DNA from: Fistulifera solaris
Lineage: Eukaryota; Bacillariophyta; Bacillariophyceae; Naviculales; Stauroneidaceae
Direction of reading: 5' to 3'
DNA length: 64,000 nt
Assembly: GCA_030295235.1 (NCBI GenBank)
Contig: AP026126.1
Span: forward strand, 1-64,000
Shown here: positions 19,172 to 30,834 of the stretch, piece by piece
Numbering within the stretch: the first letter of the stretch is position 1
Layout: each line of letters starts with the position of its first letter
Made by a program: the position numbers and the translations under genes
Notes under the pieces: generated by a model
Told to the model about the DNA's origin: nothing
Seen by the model: only the letters and a program-made list of their open reading frames with translations
The model's database searches: none

Positions 19172-20808
19172 TCATGCGTGTTCACTACCAATGGAAACGG
19201 CCCGATACGTTCTCGAGCGCTCTGCTTGCGCCGACGATGAAACTACGTCAATTGCCTCTTCCTCCATTCCGTCGTCCTCCTCGCTGTCGTCCTCGTCTTC
19301 TTCCTCATCATTCTCTTCGTCTTCTTCATCTTCGGCCATCGTTTCGTCCACAACTTCGTCAAGATCATCGTCCAATTCTCGTAACATGATCCGACGTGTC
19401 GACGACGATCCCAATACTTGCTGCATATACTGTGCCATCCGACGGTGCAAATCTCTCTCCTCTTGTGCCAAACGCAGTTGATCTTCCAAATCACGCTTGG
19501 CTTGTTCGGTTTGTCGAAGCGTTGCTTCTAGTTGTCTTAGTCGAATCCGCAATTGATCCTCTTCCGATAAAGGCAATTCAAACCAATCTCGGTGCGTGTA
19601 CGAAAAGACTTCCAACCACAAGGCCCTGGGCAACGAAGCTTGCGCGTGAGCATGTCGGGAGGGATCCGCATTGGCACACAGCAATACCGTGCGACACGCG
19701 GTTCGAAACGTCTCGGAATAATAGGAATGCAATGCCGGTTGCCAAATGCGATGGGGGATGATCATGGGCGCACGCGAGGACGGTGTCGGGTCGATCATGC
19801 TGGTAAAGCGCACACCGGAAATCACCTCCGTCACAAAGTCACGGTTATGTAGCAAAGGAGGACGGAGACGGAAGGTGTTGGCAGCGGCAGAGATATCCAT
19901 TGTGAGTGCTTCAGAGCGAGACAAACGAGTGACTTTGACGAGCTCATCGCCGACTGAAGATAAGACAATGACAAGACCATGTGTCAGTAACTGTCGACAC
20001 CAAGAGCGTTCTTGCCCCGCTATACCGCGGACTTACCTGGACAAACGAGAACACCATTGGGCCGCAATAAATTCGCAATGGGTTGCAAAGCCTCCAATTC
20101 TAACGCAGCACCTACATAGATGCGATCAAAACCCATGCACGCTTCTCCTTCACTTGGATGAAGCACCAATCCATTGCCTTGCAGAAACTCCATCTTCGGA
20201 TGTTTCCTTTGCATCGATTCATTCTGCCATTGCTGGACCACCTGTTGCCCATGTCGAAAGGGTTCGTCTTGTAGTTCCACATTATACGCTATTGTCTGCG
20301 GTCCCATGACCTGTGTGACCAAACACGTCAAATAACCGGTTCCGGAACCGAGATTGAGAAAGGTTGACCCTGCTTCGGTCAAAGGCAAATCCAAAGCTTC
20401 CAAAATAGTACCATAAATGTGCGGCGCCGAAATATGAATGTTTCCTTCACGTATGGGTTGATCGGTATACGCCAAATGACTTTGTTTCTGCGTGAAATAC
20501 AAGATTTGGTGGTGAGGACTTTTTTTTCTTTGGAGGAAAAAAAAAGAAACATTTGACAACATCCTCCCACCATACACGTACCGTCGGCACAAAGAATTTG
20601 CGATCAACCGCACGAAAGGCAGCTTCAATTTCCGGTGTACGAATGACACCAAAGCCTACAAAGAAAGTACATAAATAAGTTATGAGTTTAACAGATGAAG
20701 TCAGTAAGTGTGTCTTTTGTTTTTTTTTGTCACAAAACGAACCAAAAACGTACGCTTCAAATTGTTCACCAATTCATCGTTGGTTCGACCACTACTTCGC
20801 CAAGCCAT
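19172..20808 (-). CDS. Protein-L-isoaspartate O-methyltransferase with long F-box-like/coiled-coil tail
   Basis: Four exons: 20808-20754, 20655-20582, 20487-20037 and 19953-19172. All junctions are GT-AG and the total encodes 453 aa. The N-terminus MAWRSSGRTNDELVNNLK, then GVIRTPEIEAAFRAVDRKFF and AYTDQPIREG, are classic PCMT. The SAM-binding loop is FLNLGSGTGYLTCLV. PCMT repairs isoaspartyl residues by methyl transfer from S-adenosylmethionine. After the catalytic domain (about residue 195) comes a 260-aa extension. It contains LPRALWLEVFSYTHRDWFE, which resembles the first half of an F-box, then a coiled coil (about 95 residues) and an acidic tail. The overall plan parallels animal PCMTD proteins, which add a ubiquitin-ligase adaptor motif to a PCMT domain. 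Ligase-adaptor function here is inference. Confidence 0.85.
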
Positions 20809-21465
20809 CGTTGCGCCTATTCAATTCTGTACAATCAAATGAGTTGAAGAAGAAGAAGATAGAAGATAGATAGAATCTGAAGATGTAATGAAAGGAAACA
20901 ATCTATCTCTTTGGGATCGAACGAAGGAAGTGTTTTTGTCACAGAACAAAAATAAAAATCATCGAACGAATTTCGAGATTTTTTGGAGAAGGATGAGGCG
21001 AGAGGCTCACGCCCCGTAGAAGTTGTAGGAAGATCAACGGTACGAACCTTGTACTCTGCAACAGAGTGAGGTGTCAGAATGCACTACTCACTCGGGACTC
21101 GGGACCATCAGTCCTGCTTCAAGCCGTGTGGATCCTTCGTGACCGAGATCCAGTCACGGCCAAAAACGACATACAGTAATGTCTTACAGTGAAACGAGGA
21201 CCGACACGAAAGTCATTTCGGGTCATTTTCTCGGACTTTTTCCGACACTCAACTACACAGTATTACTTTGTGTGAAAGAACGATGAGCCCAACACGAAAA
21301 ACTGAGAATGAAGGAATACTTGTACTTTGTAGAGACGAACATTTTGGACAACAACACACAAAAAGGGGGGCAAACCCATTTTGTATTCTTCCTTTTCCTT
21401 TATTACTTCATTTCTTCCACTCTTAATTTTAAATAACTCCCTTTGAAGTGACAACGAATTGAAAC
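20809..21465. promoter_or_regulatory. Divergent promoter region of PCMT and LRR genes
   Basis: 657 bp, no credible gene. Contains ACTCGGGACTCGGGACC (21089-21105), a short direct repeat, and several GTGAC/GTCAC half-sites at 21127-21180. Confidence 0.4.
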
Positions 21466-22704
21466 ATGAACGGACCCGAGTTGATTGCACGTTTACAAGC
21501 CAACGATTCGACGTTAATTCGTCTCGATATCACCGCCCCTCTTTTGCAATCTCTTTCCTATTCGCAAATACAAACCTTCTTGGCCACGTTTCCGTGTGTC
21601 CCTTCCATTCGATCCGTTCATTTGAGTGGATTGGCATTAGACAAAGTCTTATCGGCAACGCAAATCCAGGAACTGTTGTTGGGAATTGCCTCGATGCAGC
21701 ACATGCAAGATTTGTGTATCTTTCGCGGTGGCAGTACTGTACTGACAGAAGAAGCCGTCGCACAATTGTTGCAACACAACGATGGTCAATTAACGACTCT
21801 ATTGTTGTTTCAATTTGCGTCGTTGCACGAATGTCCGAACTTGGCGGGGGCACTCCGACAACATGCGTCGCTCCAACGTGTCACACTAACCTTGCCCACG
21901 TTGTTGCCGTATGCGGCGTTGGATTTGTATACCATGTGTTTCGCAGTCATGCCCCAATTGCAAGTCTTGCAAATTCGCTCTCCCGGTGGAACACCGCAAG
22001 AAGAACCGCTCGTGTCACCGGAGGGCTTTCGAGTTTTGATTTCGTCCCCCACCGTTACCAGTCTTTATTTGGAAAATTGCGGATTGCTGGATGATCATAT
22101 GGATGTATTGGAAGAAGAATTGAAGCACAACAATCACACCCTACAATTGTTGGATTTGAAAGACAATACGCTACTGTCCGACGATGTCTTGTACAGTATG
22201 GGACGCGTCTTGCCACACAATACGACGTTGGTTTCCTTGGATTTGTCTGGCGTGTACATTTCGAACGGTGGAGGTCAAGCCTTGGCCAAGGGCATGGCAC
22301 AAAATACCACCTTGACCCATTTGGAATTGGAAGGTACCGAAGAGCGCTATCGCAATGAATTCGATATTCAGTTGCAACATGATCAAGAAGAGTGGATGAA
22401 ACAAATTTATTACTATTTGCGCTTGAATCGCGCTCGTGCCGCGGTCGAGGAAAATGAGAAAGTGAAGATCAATAAACGAGCATGGGTGGAAAAATTGAAT
22501 TACGTCAGTGATCACTTGGATTGTTTGTACTATTTCATTCGTCAAGGATCGCGCTTTGTCAAAGGGTTCGAATCGTCGAATCGTCCGAGTTATTTGAACG
22601 ATTATCTCGATCATTGTCAAAGTGTGAAAGACGATGAACATCGACAACAGCAGTTGGAGGCAAATCCTGGAGCGCAAATGATTATGCAGTATTTGGGACA
22701 GTAA
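21466..22704 (+). CDS. Leucine-rich repeat (RNI-like) protein
   Basis: Single exon, 412 aa, intact. Irregular LRRs run from about residue 45 to 300. Clear units are VTSLYLENCGLLDDHMDVL, LQLLDLKDNTLLSDDVLYSM, LVSLDLSGVYISNGGGQAL and LTHLELEGTEE, the 28-29-residue ribonuclease-inhibitor type. The last ~110 residues are helical and charged, without a recognised domain. There is no signal peptide or transmembrane segment, so it is probably a cytosolic protein-interaction scaffold. No enzymatic domain is attached. Confidence 0.75.
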   Translation: MNGPELIARLQANDSTLIRLDITAPLLQSLSYSQIQTFLATFPCVPSIRSVHLSGLALDKVLSATQIQELLLGIASMQHMQDLCIFRGGSTVLTEEAVAQLLQHNDGQLTTLLLFQFASLHECPNLAGALRQHASLQRVTLTLPTLLPYAALDLYTMCFAVMPQLQVLQIRSPGGTPQEEPLVSPEGFRVLISSPTVTSLYLENCGLLDDHMDVLEEELKHNNHTLQLLDLKDNTLLSDDVLYSMGRVLPHNTTLVSLDLSGVYISNGGGQALAKGMAQNTTLTHLELEGTEERYRNEFDIQLQHDQEEWMKQIYYYLRLNRARAAVEENEKVKINKRAWVEKLNYVSDHLDCLYYFIRQGSRFVKGFESSNRPSYLNDYLDHCQSVKDDEHRQQQLEANPGAQMIMQYLGQ

Positions 22705-22927
22705 GCCGATAGGATTTGTTGCTTGAGGCATAGGTAAACGGAAGACGAGCGCAAGATGTGCATACGAAGCTCGAGACAGTGCCATGTCAAAAGATAACAC
22801 CTCACGCCAAGAATGCTATCAATCAAACCTTACCCTAGATAAAAATTATATACTTCTATAATGCAAGCAAAAAACTAACATCGATCCCTCTCAATAGGAA
22901 GAGGTTCCATTCTCGCTCGGTGCAAGA

Positions 22928-25761
22928 CTAGTTAGAATTGCTTGTATACAAATCGGCGTGGCTTTTGGACCGTTTCCGTTGATGATGCCCTCCTGTGAGT
23001 TTTCCGATCGTTCCGTTCCGGCTACTACTGCTGCTGGTGTCATCGCCCATGTGCGGATTGCTGGTGGTTTGAGCCAGATTATCAAACGAAGGATTTTGAC
23101 GGTAATAGAAACTAGCCATAGTCGATGTCTTGATATATTCTCCCGCTGGTTTGTTGAAATTGCCTTCACTGCCCGATCGCATACGTTCCTTACTCTTGCG
23201 CTTCGGCATATCCTTGGATTCCTGATTGCTGCCGGCGTCCTCGCCTGAATGTTGTTGTTTCAGTGCATTTTCCTCCGCATCTTCGTAAAACAGACCGGAA
23301 CCATCCGATAAGGTACGATGCAAGTTTCCACTGGAACGATTCCCACGTAATCCCATACCGCCCCAACCTGTTCCAATATCAATGTTATTGACGATTTGAT
23401 CGGGTGTGGTAGATCGTTCATCGCCACCACCATTGCTGTGGTGATTCCGCGGATTGGAACGTGATGGCCGTATCGTTTCGATAGTTTGCTGATCCGAGAC
23501 GTTCAAACCGCCCAAATTCAAAAGACTGGGACTATTGAAGAACGACGGAACGCGCTCCGTGAGTGTAGAACGCTGAGCATGCTCTTCTTGACGTTTCTCC
23601 CAGGATTCCTTCAACATGCGCTTACGGAGACGTTGGACGCATCGATCTAATGTAACTTCTTCACTGATATGACTCTTGATAGCTGGAATATGTTTCCATG
23701 TTTCTCTGCGTAAGAAAAACAAAGTACTCATTGAGATGCATACACCATCACAGCCAACAAAAAAAAACACAACGCACCACAACAACAAAACAACGTACCG
23801 CGCCGAAGCTTGAATCCATTCCCGAAACTCCGCTTCACAGGGATTGTAGATAATGTGAAGAATGGCACTCAACAAACTTCGATGTCCCAACCAGGGAATT
23901 AACGAAATATCAATGGACCGGCCTTCGTATTCTTGCGTAAAAAAACTGGCACCAATACCACGAGATGTCTCAAACAAGGGAGCAATGCGTCGAGCACCGA
24001 CACAATCGACCAGATGCAGCAACCACGATCTGACTTGATCGCGTAAAAACCGCAAGATCGATTCCAAGACTCCCACCAAAGGATTCGTCCAAACACCGGC
24101 CTTGTGATTGTACGACGCAAACATGACCGCATGTGGATTGGCTTGACTAATAATAAAATGATTGACATTGAACATTTCCGACAATTGTTGTGTCGGCAAA
24201 TCTTGTTCCATGGAACCATCCGAAAAGGCCTGTTGTCCACCACTTTCGTACCGTTCCCACCCATCCGCTTCTTTGACGACCAGCCGATTGGCTTCAAAGA
24301 CACCAGGCAAAGAACTACTGGCCACGGCGGCACTCCATACCATGACATGCGGTGCCGTCAAGTAATTGAGCAAACGCGGCGGATCACTGCTATTCATGGG
24401 TGTCACGACAATATTCAAAATACGTCCCGTCCGATCAAAGGCTTCTTGAAATGTAAAGTTTCCCACATTGGCGCGAACACATTCGCGAAAATAGTCGGTA
24501 TCCTTCTTAAAGACATCGGAAGCCCGTCGACTTCCCGACAAAACGTCATACAAGAACGCCGTCATGCGTCGTAATGTCAATGGCATGAATCCAATCAATG
24601 TCAATTTCATATCATGAAAGGCACCGGCCGTGTTGTAATAGAAATCCAACCACGTGGCTGCGTTGTGCTTGGAGGTCGTGACTGTACTATGGTTGTCCTT
24701 CGTTTTCTTCTTTTTTTATTTGAGTGGTTTCTTCCAATCGATTCGTGTAGGGCCGAAAGAAGCTCAATTCCAAGTTCCCCGAATGTCCCGGTGCCACGGT
24801 CCCTTTGACTTGAAACAAATCATTGGTACATTCTTCATCGGTCCGTGTTCCGATCATGGCACAAACAATGGATCCGGCCGACGATCCCCCAATGACGCGG
24901 GGCATGAGACGATTTTCCATCAAGGTCCGGACGACACCGACATGATAAAATCCCAAGGCGGCTCCACCACTCAACAAGAGAGCGGTCCGACCATACGAAT
25001 GGCGTGTTTCATTGAAAAAAGCCAATCGTGCTTCGGTGGGAATCGGATCTTGATCCGGTAAGACTTGTGCATCACAGACAAAATCCAAAGCGGCACAAAT
25101 GACATTGTGATAGGTTTCAACCAAGACTTTGGTACCGGCCCGTGCTTTGGTGAACAATCCTTCATGTAAGAGACCAAATTTATTGCGTCCAATACTCCCT
25201 CTCAAAACAAACATGAGTTCAAAAATATCGTGTCTTCGCATGAGATGTACAAATTCATCAATCCGGGCACTGATCCGTTCTCGTTCGTAGAGTTGACAAT
25301 GAGGATCGGATCGCCACACATCGTTGCCTTGAATTTGATCCATCCGTTCCGCCAATTCCATCCATTCATCTTGTGTTACGACGGTCAATTGTTGTTGTTG
25401 TAATTTGCGCAACAATCGTTTCCGTGTACTAACATGACTACTGAGCCACGAGAGTAAATGAGTGAATTGTTGAATTGTTACTAAACCAGTTTCGAGTGCC
25501 AAAACGAGGACGAGTTGTTTCAGGACGACTTTAGGTGCGAGAATGGTATCAATGAGATCGTTCGCGATTTGTTGCAATACGGGCATTTGTTGCATCAATA
25601 CACGAATGGCTCTTGAAAAAAAAAGAGAGAAAGAGAAAGAGAGAGAGAAAGGGAAAGAAAGAGGGAAGAGATGTTTTTAGAGAAAAAAAGAGATGAAAAG
25701 AAAAGAACAGAACAGAGAGTTCAGCGATCCATATCTGAGCACTTTTACTATTACTACTATT

Positions 25762-25798
<37 letters not shown>

Positions 25799-25903
25799 AC
25801 ACGCCATTGCTTTTGTCACAAACTAAAAAAGTACTTACTCATCCATCAACGTTTGTGCCCATTCTGTAGGAAAATCCAATTTCGGATGGTTGTTGTTTGA
25901 CAT
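22928..25903 (-). CDS. Patatin-like triacylglycerol lipase (SDP1/TGL type)
   Basis: Three exons separated by introns 25612-25838 and 23706-23798. Exon 1 (25903-25839) encodes MSNNNHPKLDFPTEWAQTLM. The DUF3336-like N-terminus precedes the patatin core: the oxyanion loop LLLSGGAALGFYHVGVV, the nucleophile elbow GGSSAGS (Ser of GxSxG), and the aspartate dyad in FSDGSMEQDLP. RETWKHIPAI and TLDRCVQRLRKRM match the region after the catalytic domain in plant SDP1 and yeast TGL lipases, which break down storage oil on lipid droplets. The C-terminal ~250 residues are Ser/Asn-rich and disordered. The frame changes once at the T7 run 24711-24717 (A7 on the coding strand), between the nucleophile and DFYYNTAGAFHD. 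One A too many is the likely cause. Confidence 0.85.
25617..25690. repeat. Purine-rich (GA/AAAG) tract in lipase intron 1
   Basis: Low-complexity AG-rich run next to the 3' splice site. On the coding strand it is a long polypyrimidine tract of the kind that precedes an intron's AG. Confidence 0.6.
25762..25799. repeat. (CAA)n microsatellite in lipase intron 1
   Basis: About twelve consecutive ACA/CAA trinucleotides within the intron. Confidence 0.8.
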
Positions 25904-26596
25904 GTTCACTATTCAATATCGATCGAGAGAGACGCACAAAAAAATAGACTTTTGATTGATTTTCTGAAACAAAAAAAGGTCAATAATTCTGGAGCTTCCA
26001 AAAATCTCGTTTTGCTTCTTTTCTTCTGTCTTTTCTCTCTCACAACAAACTCTCTCTCTCTCTCTATTTGCTTTCTCTATTTGCTCTCTCTCTCTCTCTT
26101 TCTCTCTTCGTTTCCTCGAGCCGATGCGTTTTTGTATTCCTCGTTGTTTTCGTTTACAACGATAGTGTATCCTTTGATATTATGGTTGTTGATATTATAA
26201 TATACTGGTATACTTGTAAAATAGGCCGGTTTGTTACTACGTAGTATGTGACACCGTTTTTCGTGTGAAAAAGCGAAACGAAAGGGGGCGAAACGGATGA
26301 TGCCCACGTTTGTTGTTTAATCATTGGTTTCGATACGACAATGGGTCACTCCGTCCGTCCATCGTATGTGAGAAAGAAAGAAACGAAAGGAAAAACGTTT
26401 TGTCCGCCGTCAGTTCTTCCAACGTTCGGACGTTTCGTTTTCGGACTTGCATCATCGAGAACGAAAAAAAAGGGAATACGGTTGGAGTACCAGTACCTGG
26501 TAGTACCCACGAAAGGATCCTGCGAATAACAATAATAATAAAGTCGTCTTTGTGGCTCTTGCTCTTGTTATTGTTATTGTTATTGTTTGAGTAACA

Positions 26597-26629
<33 letters not shown>

Positions 26630-26633
26630 GAAA
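25904..26633. promoter_or_regulatory. Divergent promoter region of the TAG lipase and YME1
   Basis: 730 bp without a credible gene. It contains a CT microsatellite (about 26035-26108), a near-palindromic GTACCAGTACCTGGTAGTAC block at 26487, and a CAA-rich stretch (about 26600-26630) running into the YME1 ATG at 26634. Small open frames on both strands are low-complexity artefacts. Confidence 0.5.
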
Positions 26634-26728
26634 ATGAATCAAGTCACATTTGCACACTCTCGTTCATCATGGCATTCGACGAAATTGTACGATTATCCTC
26701 ATTTACGGGCCTGGCATCGCGCTCGTCA

Positions 26729-26760
<32 letters not shown>

Positions 26761-28927
26761 GTCCTTTCTTTAGTAAAATTCCCAATTTGTGGCAAAATTA
26801 TCAATTGAAACAAATGGAATTGAAAGCAAATGCCCAACCTACGAATGTTGCGTTGCAACGAGAATTCTTTCAAGCATTAGTGCAACAACATCCGCAAGCG
26901 GCACTACAACGCCTCACAATGTCTCCCTTTGTGTTAGATGAAACCATGTTGTTGCATTATTTACAATTGCTACAGTCTTCTTCTTCCAACACGAAAGTTA
27001 CGGAAAAACAATTGCACAATGTCTTGGCAAGAGTACAATCACCATATGCGGCACAATGGCAACAACAATGGCACGAATTGGCGTCAAAAGGCGCTACGAC
27101 GAAAGATTCGGTCGCACAATTGTATCACATGCTCACCACGGGTAGTACTACTATTACTCCTACTACTCCTACTACTACACCCAGTATCTTTCCAACAATC
27201 TCATCATCGACAGCATTGTATCGCGGTATGGACAAACAGGCACCACTCTATGTACAATTGGCTCATACGGCGGAATCAGGACGGAGTGTTTTGTTGCAAT
27301 TTGTGTTGCGGGCGACTTTGTTGGTGATTGGTGTTTCCGCCGTCGGGGCATTGCTGGAAGAACGTACCTCCCGTCCTGGCGGTGGTGGTGGTGGTGGTGG
27401 ACTCAGTGGCATCATGGGGACAGGATCCTCAAAACATATCCAAGAAGCTACGGAAAGTAAAGTCAAATTCGATCAAGTCAAGGGTGTATCAGAAGCGAAA
27501 CAAGAATTGGAAGAAATTGTGCAATATTTGAAAGATCCTTCTAAATTTACGCGTCTCGGAGGCAAATTGCCTCGGGGTGTCTTATTGACGGGTCCGCCGG
27601 GGACCGGTAAAACACTCTTGGCGAAAGCAATTGCGGGAGAAGCCGGTGTACCCTTCTTTTATTCCAGTGGCAGTCAATTTGAAGAAGTCTATGTTGGATT
27701 GGGTGCCAAACGCATCCGTGAACTCTTTGAAGTCGCGAAAAGAAAGCACCAGCTATTATTTTTATTGACGAAATTGATGCCGTGGGTGGGACACGCAAAC
27801 TGAAGGATCAGTCGGCTCTCAAAATGACGCTCAATGAATTGTTGGTGCAACTCGATGGCTTTGATGAAAACAACGGAATTATTGTGATTGGGGCCACCAA
27901 TTTCGCCGAATCACTCGATGATGCCTTGTTGCGACCGGGACGCTTTGATAAACACGTGGTCGTGCCGTTACCGGATGTGGGAGGACGACAAGAAATCTTG
28001 GAATTGTACGCCCAAAAGACAAAATTGGGACCCGATGTCGACTTGTCTGTCTTGGCACGAGGTACCACCGGCATGAGTGGGGCCGACTTGTTCAATTTAA
28101 TGAATCAAGCCGCTTTGAAAGCGTCCTTGGATGGTTTGCCGTATATTACCATGACCGTCTTGGAATATGCCAAAGATAAAATCTTGATGGGTGCCGAACG
28201 CAAATCGGCCGTCATTACACCCGAAACGGCCAAATGTACGGCCTATCACGAAGCCGGACACGCCTTGGTGGCCGTTTTGACCAAGGGAGCTTTACCGATT
28301 CACAAGGCCACCATTATGCCACGGGGCAGTGCGTTGGGCATGGTAACTATGTTACCGGAGGGAGATCAAACGTCCCAAAGTTATAAAGAAATGTTGGCGT
28401 ATATGGATGTCAGTATGGGGGGTCGTGTCGCAGAAGAATTGATCTTTGGGAAAGAAAACGTGACGAGCGGTGCGAGTAGTGACATTCAACAAGCGACCCG
28501 CATTGCGCGCAACATGGTCACGAAATTTGGATTCAGTGATCAAGTGGGCATTGTGTTTCACGGTGGCAACAGTGGCGAAGAAAGTGCTTCGAGTGAAACC
28601 CGTGCCCGGATTGATGCCGAAGTCCAACGATTGACGCACGAAGCCTACGTGAGAGCGAAAGACTTGTTGATGAGGCATTCGAAAGAACATACGTTGTTGG
28701 CGGAAACGTTGTTGGAATACGAAACGTTGACGGGTGACGAAGTCCGTGATTTGGTACGGAATGGACGCAAACCGCAACGACCGGCCTTGTTGAAGCAGTC
28801 GAGTAGTAGTAGTAGTAGTGGTGGTGGTGGTGGTAGTAGTAGTAGTAGTAAAACCAATGAAGGTGGTGGCACTGGAACAGGCATTCGAGGGCGATTGTTC
28901 GGAAGCAGTAGTAGTCGTACTAGTTGA
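26634..28927 (+). CDS. YME1: Mitochondrial i-AAA protease (YME1/FtsH family)
   Basis: About 760 aa in one exon. The N-terminus is Gln/His/Arg-rich, as in a mitochondrial presequence. One membrane segment ([20 protein letters not shown]) lies near residues 222-242. The AAA module has Walker A GPPGTGKT at about 319-326, Walker B IIFIDEID, and the arginine-finger region LLRPGRFD. The zinc-protease motif HEAGH follows, then the FtsH-type helix region [11 protein letters not shown] single N-terminal anchor fits the i-AAA type, which faces the intermembrane space and removes damaged inner-membrane proteins. The tail is a Ser/Gly repeat encoded by AGT/GGT microsatellites. One frame change occurs at the A4 run 27738-27741. 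One extra A would give [15 protein letters not shown], so a miscalled homopolymer is likely. Confidence 0.9.
28798..28853 (+). repeat. (AGT)n/(GGT)n microsatellite coding for Ser and Gly runs in YME1
   Basis: Trinucleotide runs near the C-terminus of YME1 encode poly-Ser, poly-Gly, then poly-Ser. In-frame expansion is tolerated because the tail lies outside the protease core. Confidence 0.8.
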
Positions 28928-29067
28928 TGATGTCGGAATACCGACAATTGGATAGTAAAATGATTTCATTAGAGAGAGAGAGAGAGAAAAGAGTCAACAT
29001 CTACACATTCTCATTAGGTCTTATTAAGTGAATAGAGATGGTATGAATTCCACTACGCACTTCGTGC

Positions 29068-29661
29068 TTACAAAACAATACAACATCCATCATCCGCGGG
29101 TGCCAATTGACCATTAATACCCACCAATTTGACTTCAAAGACCAAATCCGCATGCGGTGGAATGACACCATTCCCCGCGCCTTCTTCGCCGTACCCAAAA
29201 TCACTCGTAATATCCAAAACCGCCTTTTCTCCCAAACTCATTAATAAGACACCGTCATCCCAACCACGAATGACTTGTCCTAATCCAATTTTGAACGAAA
29301 ACGGTTGTCCTCGATCGTAAGAACTATCAAATTGCTTGCCGTTTGATTTCAAAGTGCCTCTTGTGTTTGATTGTTTGTTTGTTTGATTGTGAGAAATAAT
29401 TCCAGGTACGTAGTAATAACAAAAGTCACGTATCACTACTTTTATTACGTACTTGTAATGCATCATTAATTTATCGCCTTTCTTTGGAAAGGTTTTTCCA
29501 TCGCCTGGTTTCAGAATCGTCTGTTGAGAAGAAAAAAACGAGTAATTTGTGAGAGAGGAGGGATTGTTTCGATGTGTCAGTCAGTCGGTCACGTCGCTTG
29601 ACAAACACAACTATTCCACTATGAATCATCATCGCTTTTGACGTACTTTGGTGACACCCAT
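29068..29661 (-). CDS. FKBP12-like peptidyl-prolyl isomerase with C-terminal CaaX-like box
   Basis: Three exons: 29661-29647, 29520-29453 and 29359-29068; 124 aa, intact. The sequence is a full single-domain [68 protein letters not shown] and VIPPHADLVFEVKL. These include the aromatic and Asp residues that form the FK506/prolyl pocket. The protein catalyses cis-trans proline isomerisation and could bind FK506/rapamycin. Beyond the domain is a 15-residue tail ending CCIVL. Its last four residues fit a CaaX prenylation signal, with Leu favouring geranylgeranyl (family knowledge). It is transcribed divergently from a second FKBP. Confidence 0.9.
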
Positions 29662-30079
29662 GTTGAATCAAATGCTCGTTTGGTTGTTAGCAAACTTATA
29701 CAGAGTAGTTACTAGTTTACTAGAATATAAAATCTTTGTTATCACTAAAATATGCCAATTTGCCAATCGGGTCATTTTCTGGGAAAAAATTGGGCGCGGT
29801 CTTTTTTTCAAACAATTTGCAACGGTTTTCCAACGTCTCCTCGTCGGCGTTTCTTGTTTTTCGTTTTTTATTTATGTAAAAAACGTCCGGTTGCGACTCA
29901 ACATCCCGATCTCGTGATTACCACAACGACACTTCATCTATCTATCGCTTTTTTTTCCCTCGCGTTTTTGGTATTGCTCTTTCGAAAAGATTTGATTCCT
30001 ACTTTAATTTTTTTTATCGCAAATCTATACACCTTTTCCTTTTCCTCTGCTGGGTTCTTCCTTCCTTCTATTCAACAAT
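29662..30079. promoter_or_regulatory. Shared divergent promoter of two FKBP genes
   Basis: 418 bp between the two FKBP start codons, T-rich on the plus strand near the second gene. No separate gene is seen. Confidence 0.5.
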
Positions 30080-30614
30080 ATGGGAGTCACGAAAACCACA
30101 ACCAAACCGGGTGATGGAAAAACCTTTCCGCAAACGGGTGATCAATTGACGATGCATTATCAGTAAGTATAGGAAAAGATACGTCTCAAGTCACCTGACC
30201 ACTCGTTACACTTGATTCATTACTCAATTCCTTCCCTTCCCTTCCCTTCCCTTCCCTTCCCTTCCCTCCCTTCCCTTCCCTTCCCTTCCCTTCCCTCCCT
30301 TCCTTCCTTCCTTCCCTTCCCTCACTCACTCCCTCACTCATTCACACAATTCACAGCGGCACATTGGCGAGCAATGGCGCCAAATTCGATGCCAGTCGTG
30401 ACCGGGGACGTCCATTTTCGTTCAAAATCGGCATCGGACAAGTGATTCGTGGATGGGACGAAGGTGTCGCGCAAATGAGTTTGGGCGAACATGCGACTTT
30501 GCACATCTCGAGTGATTATGGATATGGTACCCGGGGGCCGGTGGAGTCATTCCTCCGAATGCCGATTTGGTCTTTGACGTCGAACTTCTCGCGATCAATG
30601 GAGTGGAAGCATAA
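30080..30614 (+). CDS. FKBP12-like peptidyl-prolyl isomerase (divergent paralog)
   Basis: Two exons: 30080-30162 and 30357-30614; about 113 aa. It begins [20 protein letters not shown] and continues [35 protein letters not shown] and [10 protein letters not shown]. The end, [19 protein letters not shown], is in another frame because a G is apparently missing from the G5 run 30533-30537. The single intron sits at exactly the same codon and phase as the second intron of the neighbouring FKBP, showing common descent. The other gene has one extra intron near its start. This copy lacks the CaaX-like tail and ends just after the FKBP fold. Confidence 0.88.
30232..30330 (+). repeat. (TTCCC)n pyrimidine microsatellite in FKBP intron
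   Basis: About 100 bp of TTCCC and TTCC units fill the middle of the 194-nt intron of the plus-strand FKBP gene, extending into the polypyrimidine tract before the 3' splice site. Confidence 0.85.
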
Positions 30615-30834
30615 GTCAAAACGAAAAGAAAAGAGAGCGAAGAATCATCATCGAAAGAGTGTGTTTTTATCCGATTTATCAACAAAATATTTACTACGAA
30701 CAAGGACCGTGATGTTTCTAATTTATAAAAAAAACAAATTTATCAACGTAATTCATGTCTTTTTTGTTCAAATTGCAAATGGTTTCTTATGCGCTTCGCC
30801 GTGCCGGACGAGAAAGTCCTTTCACTTTTCTTTC

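Noticed and set aside
28352-28969. Minus-strand Thr/Leu-rich frames opposite the YME1 C-terminus
   Set aside because: Produced by the AGT/GGT microsatellite and the conserved YME1 coding strand.
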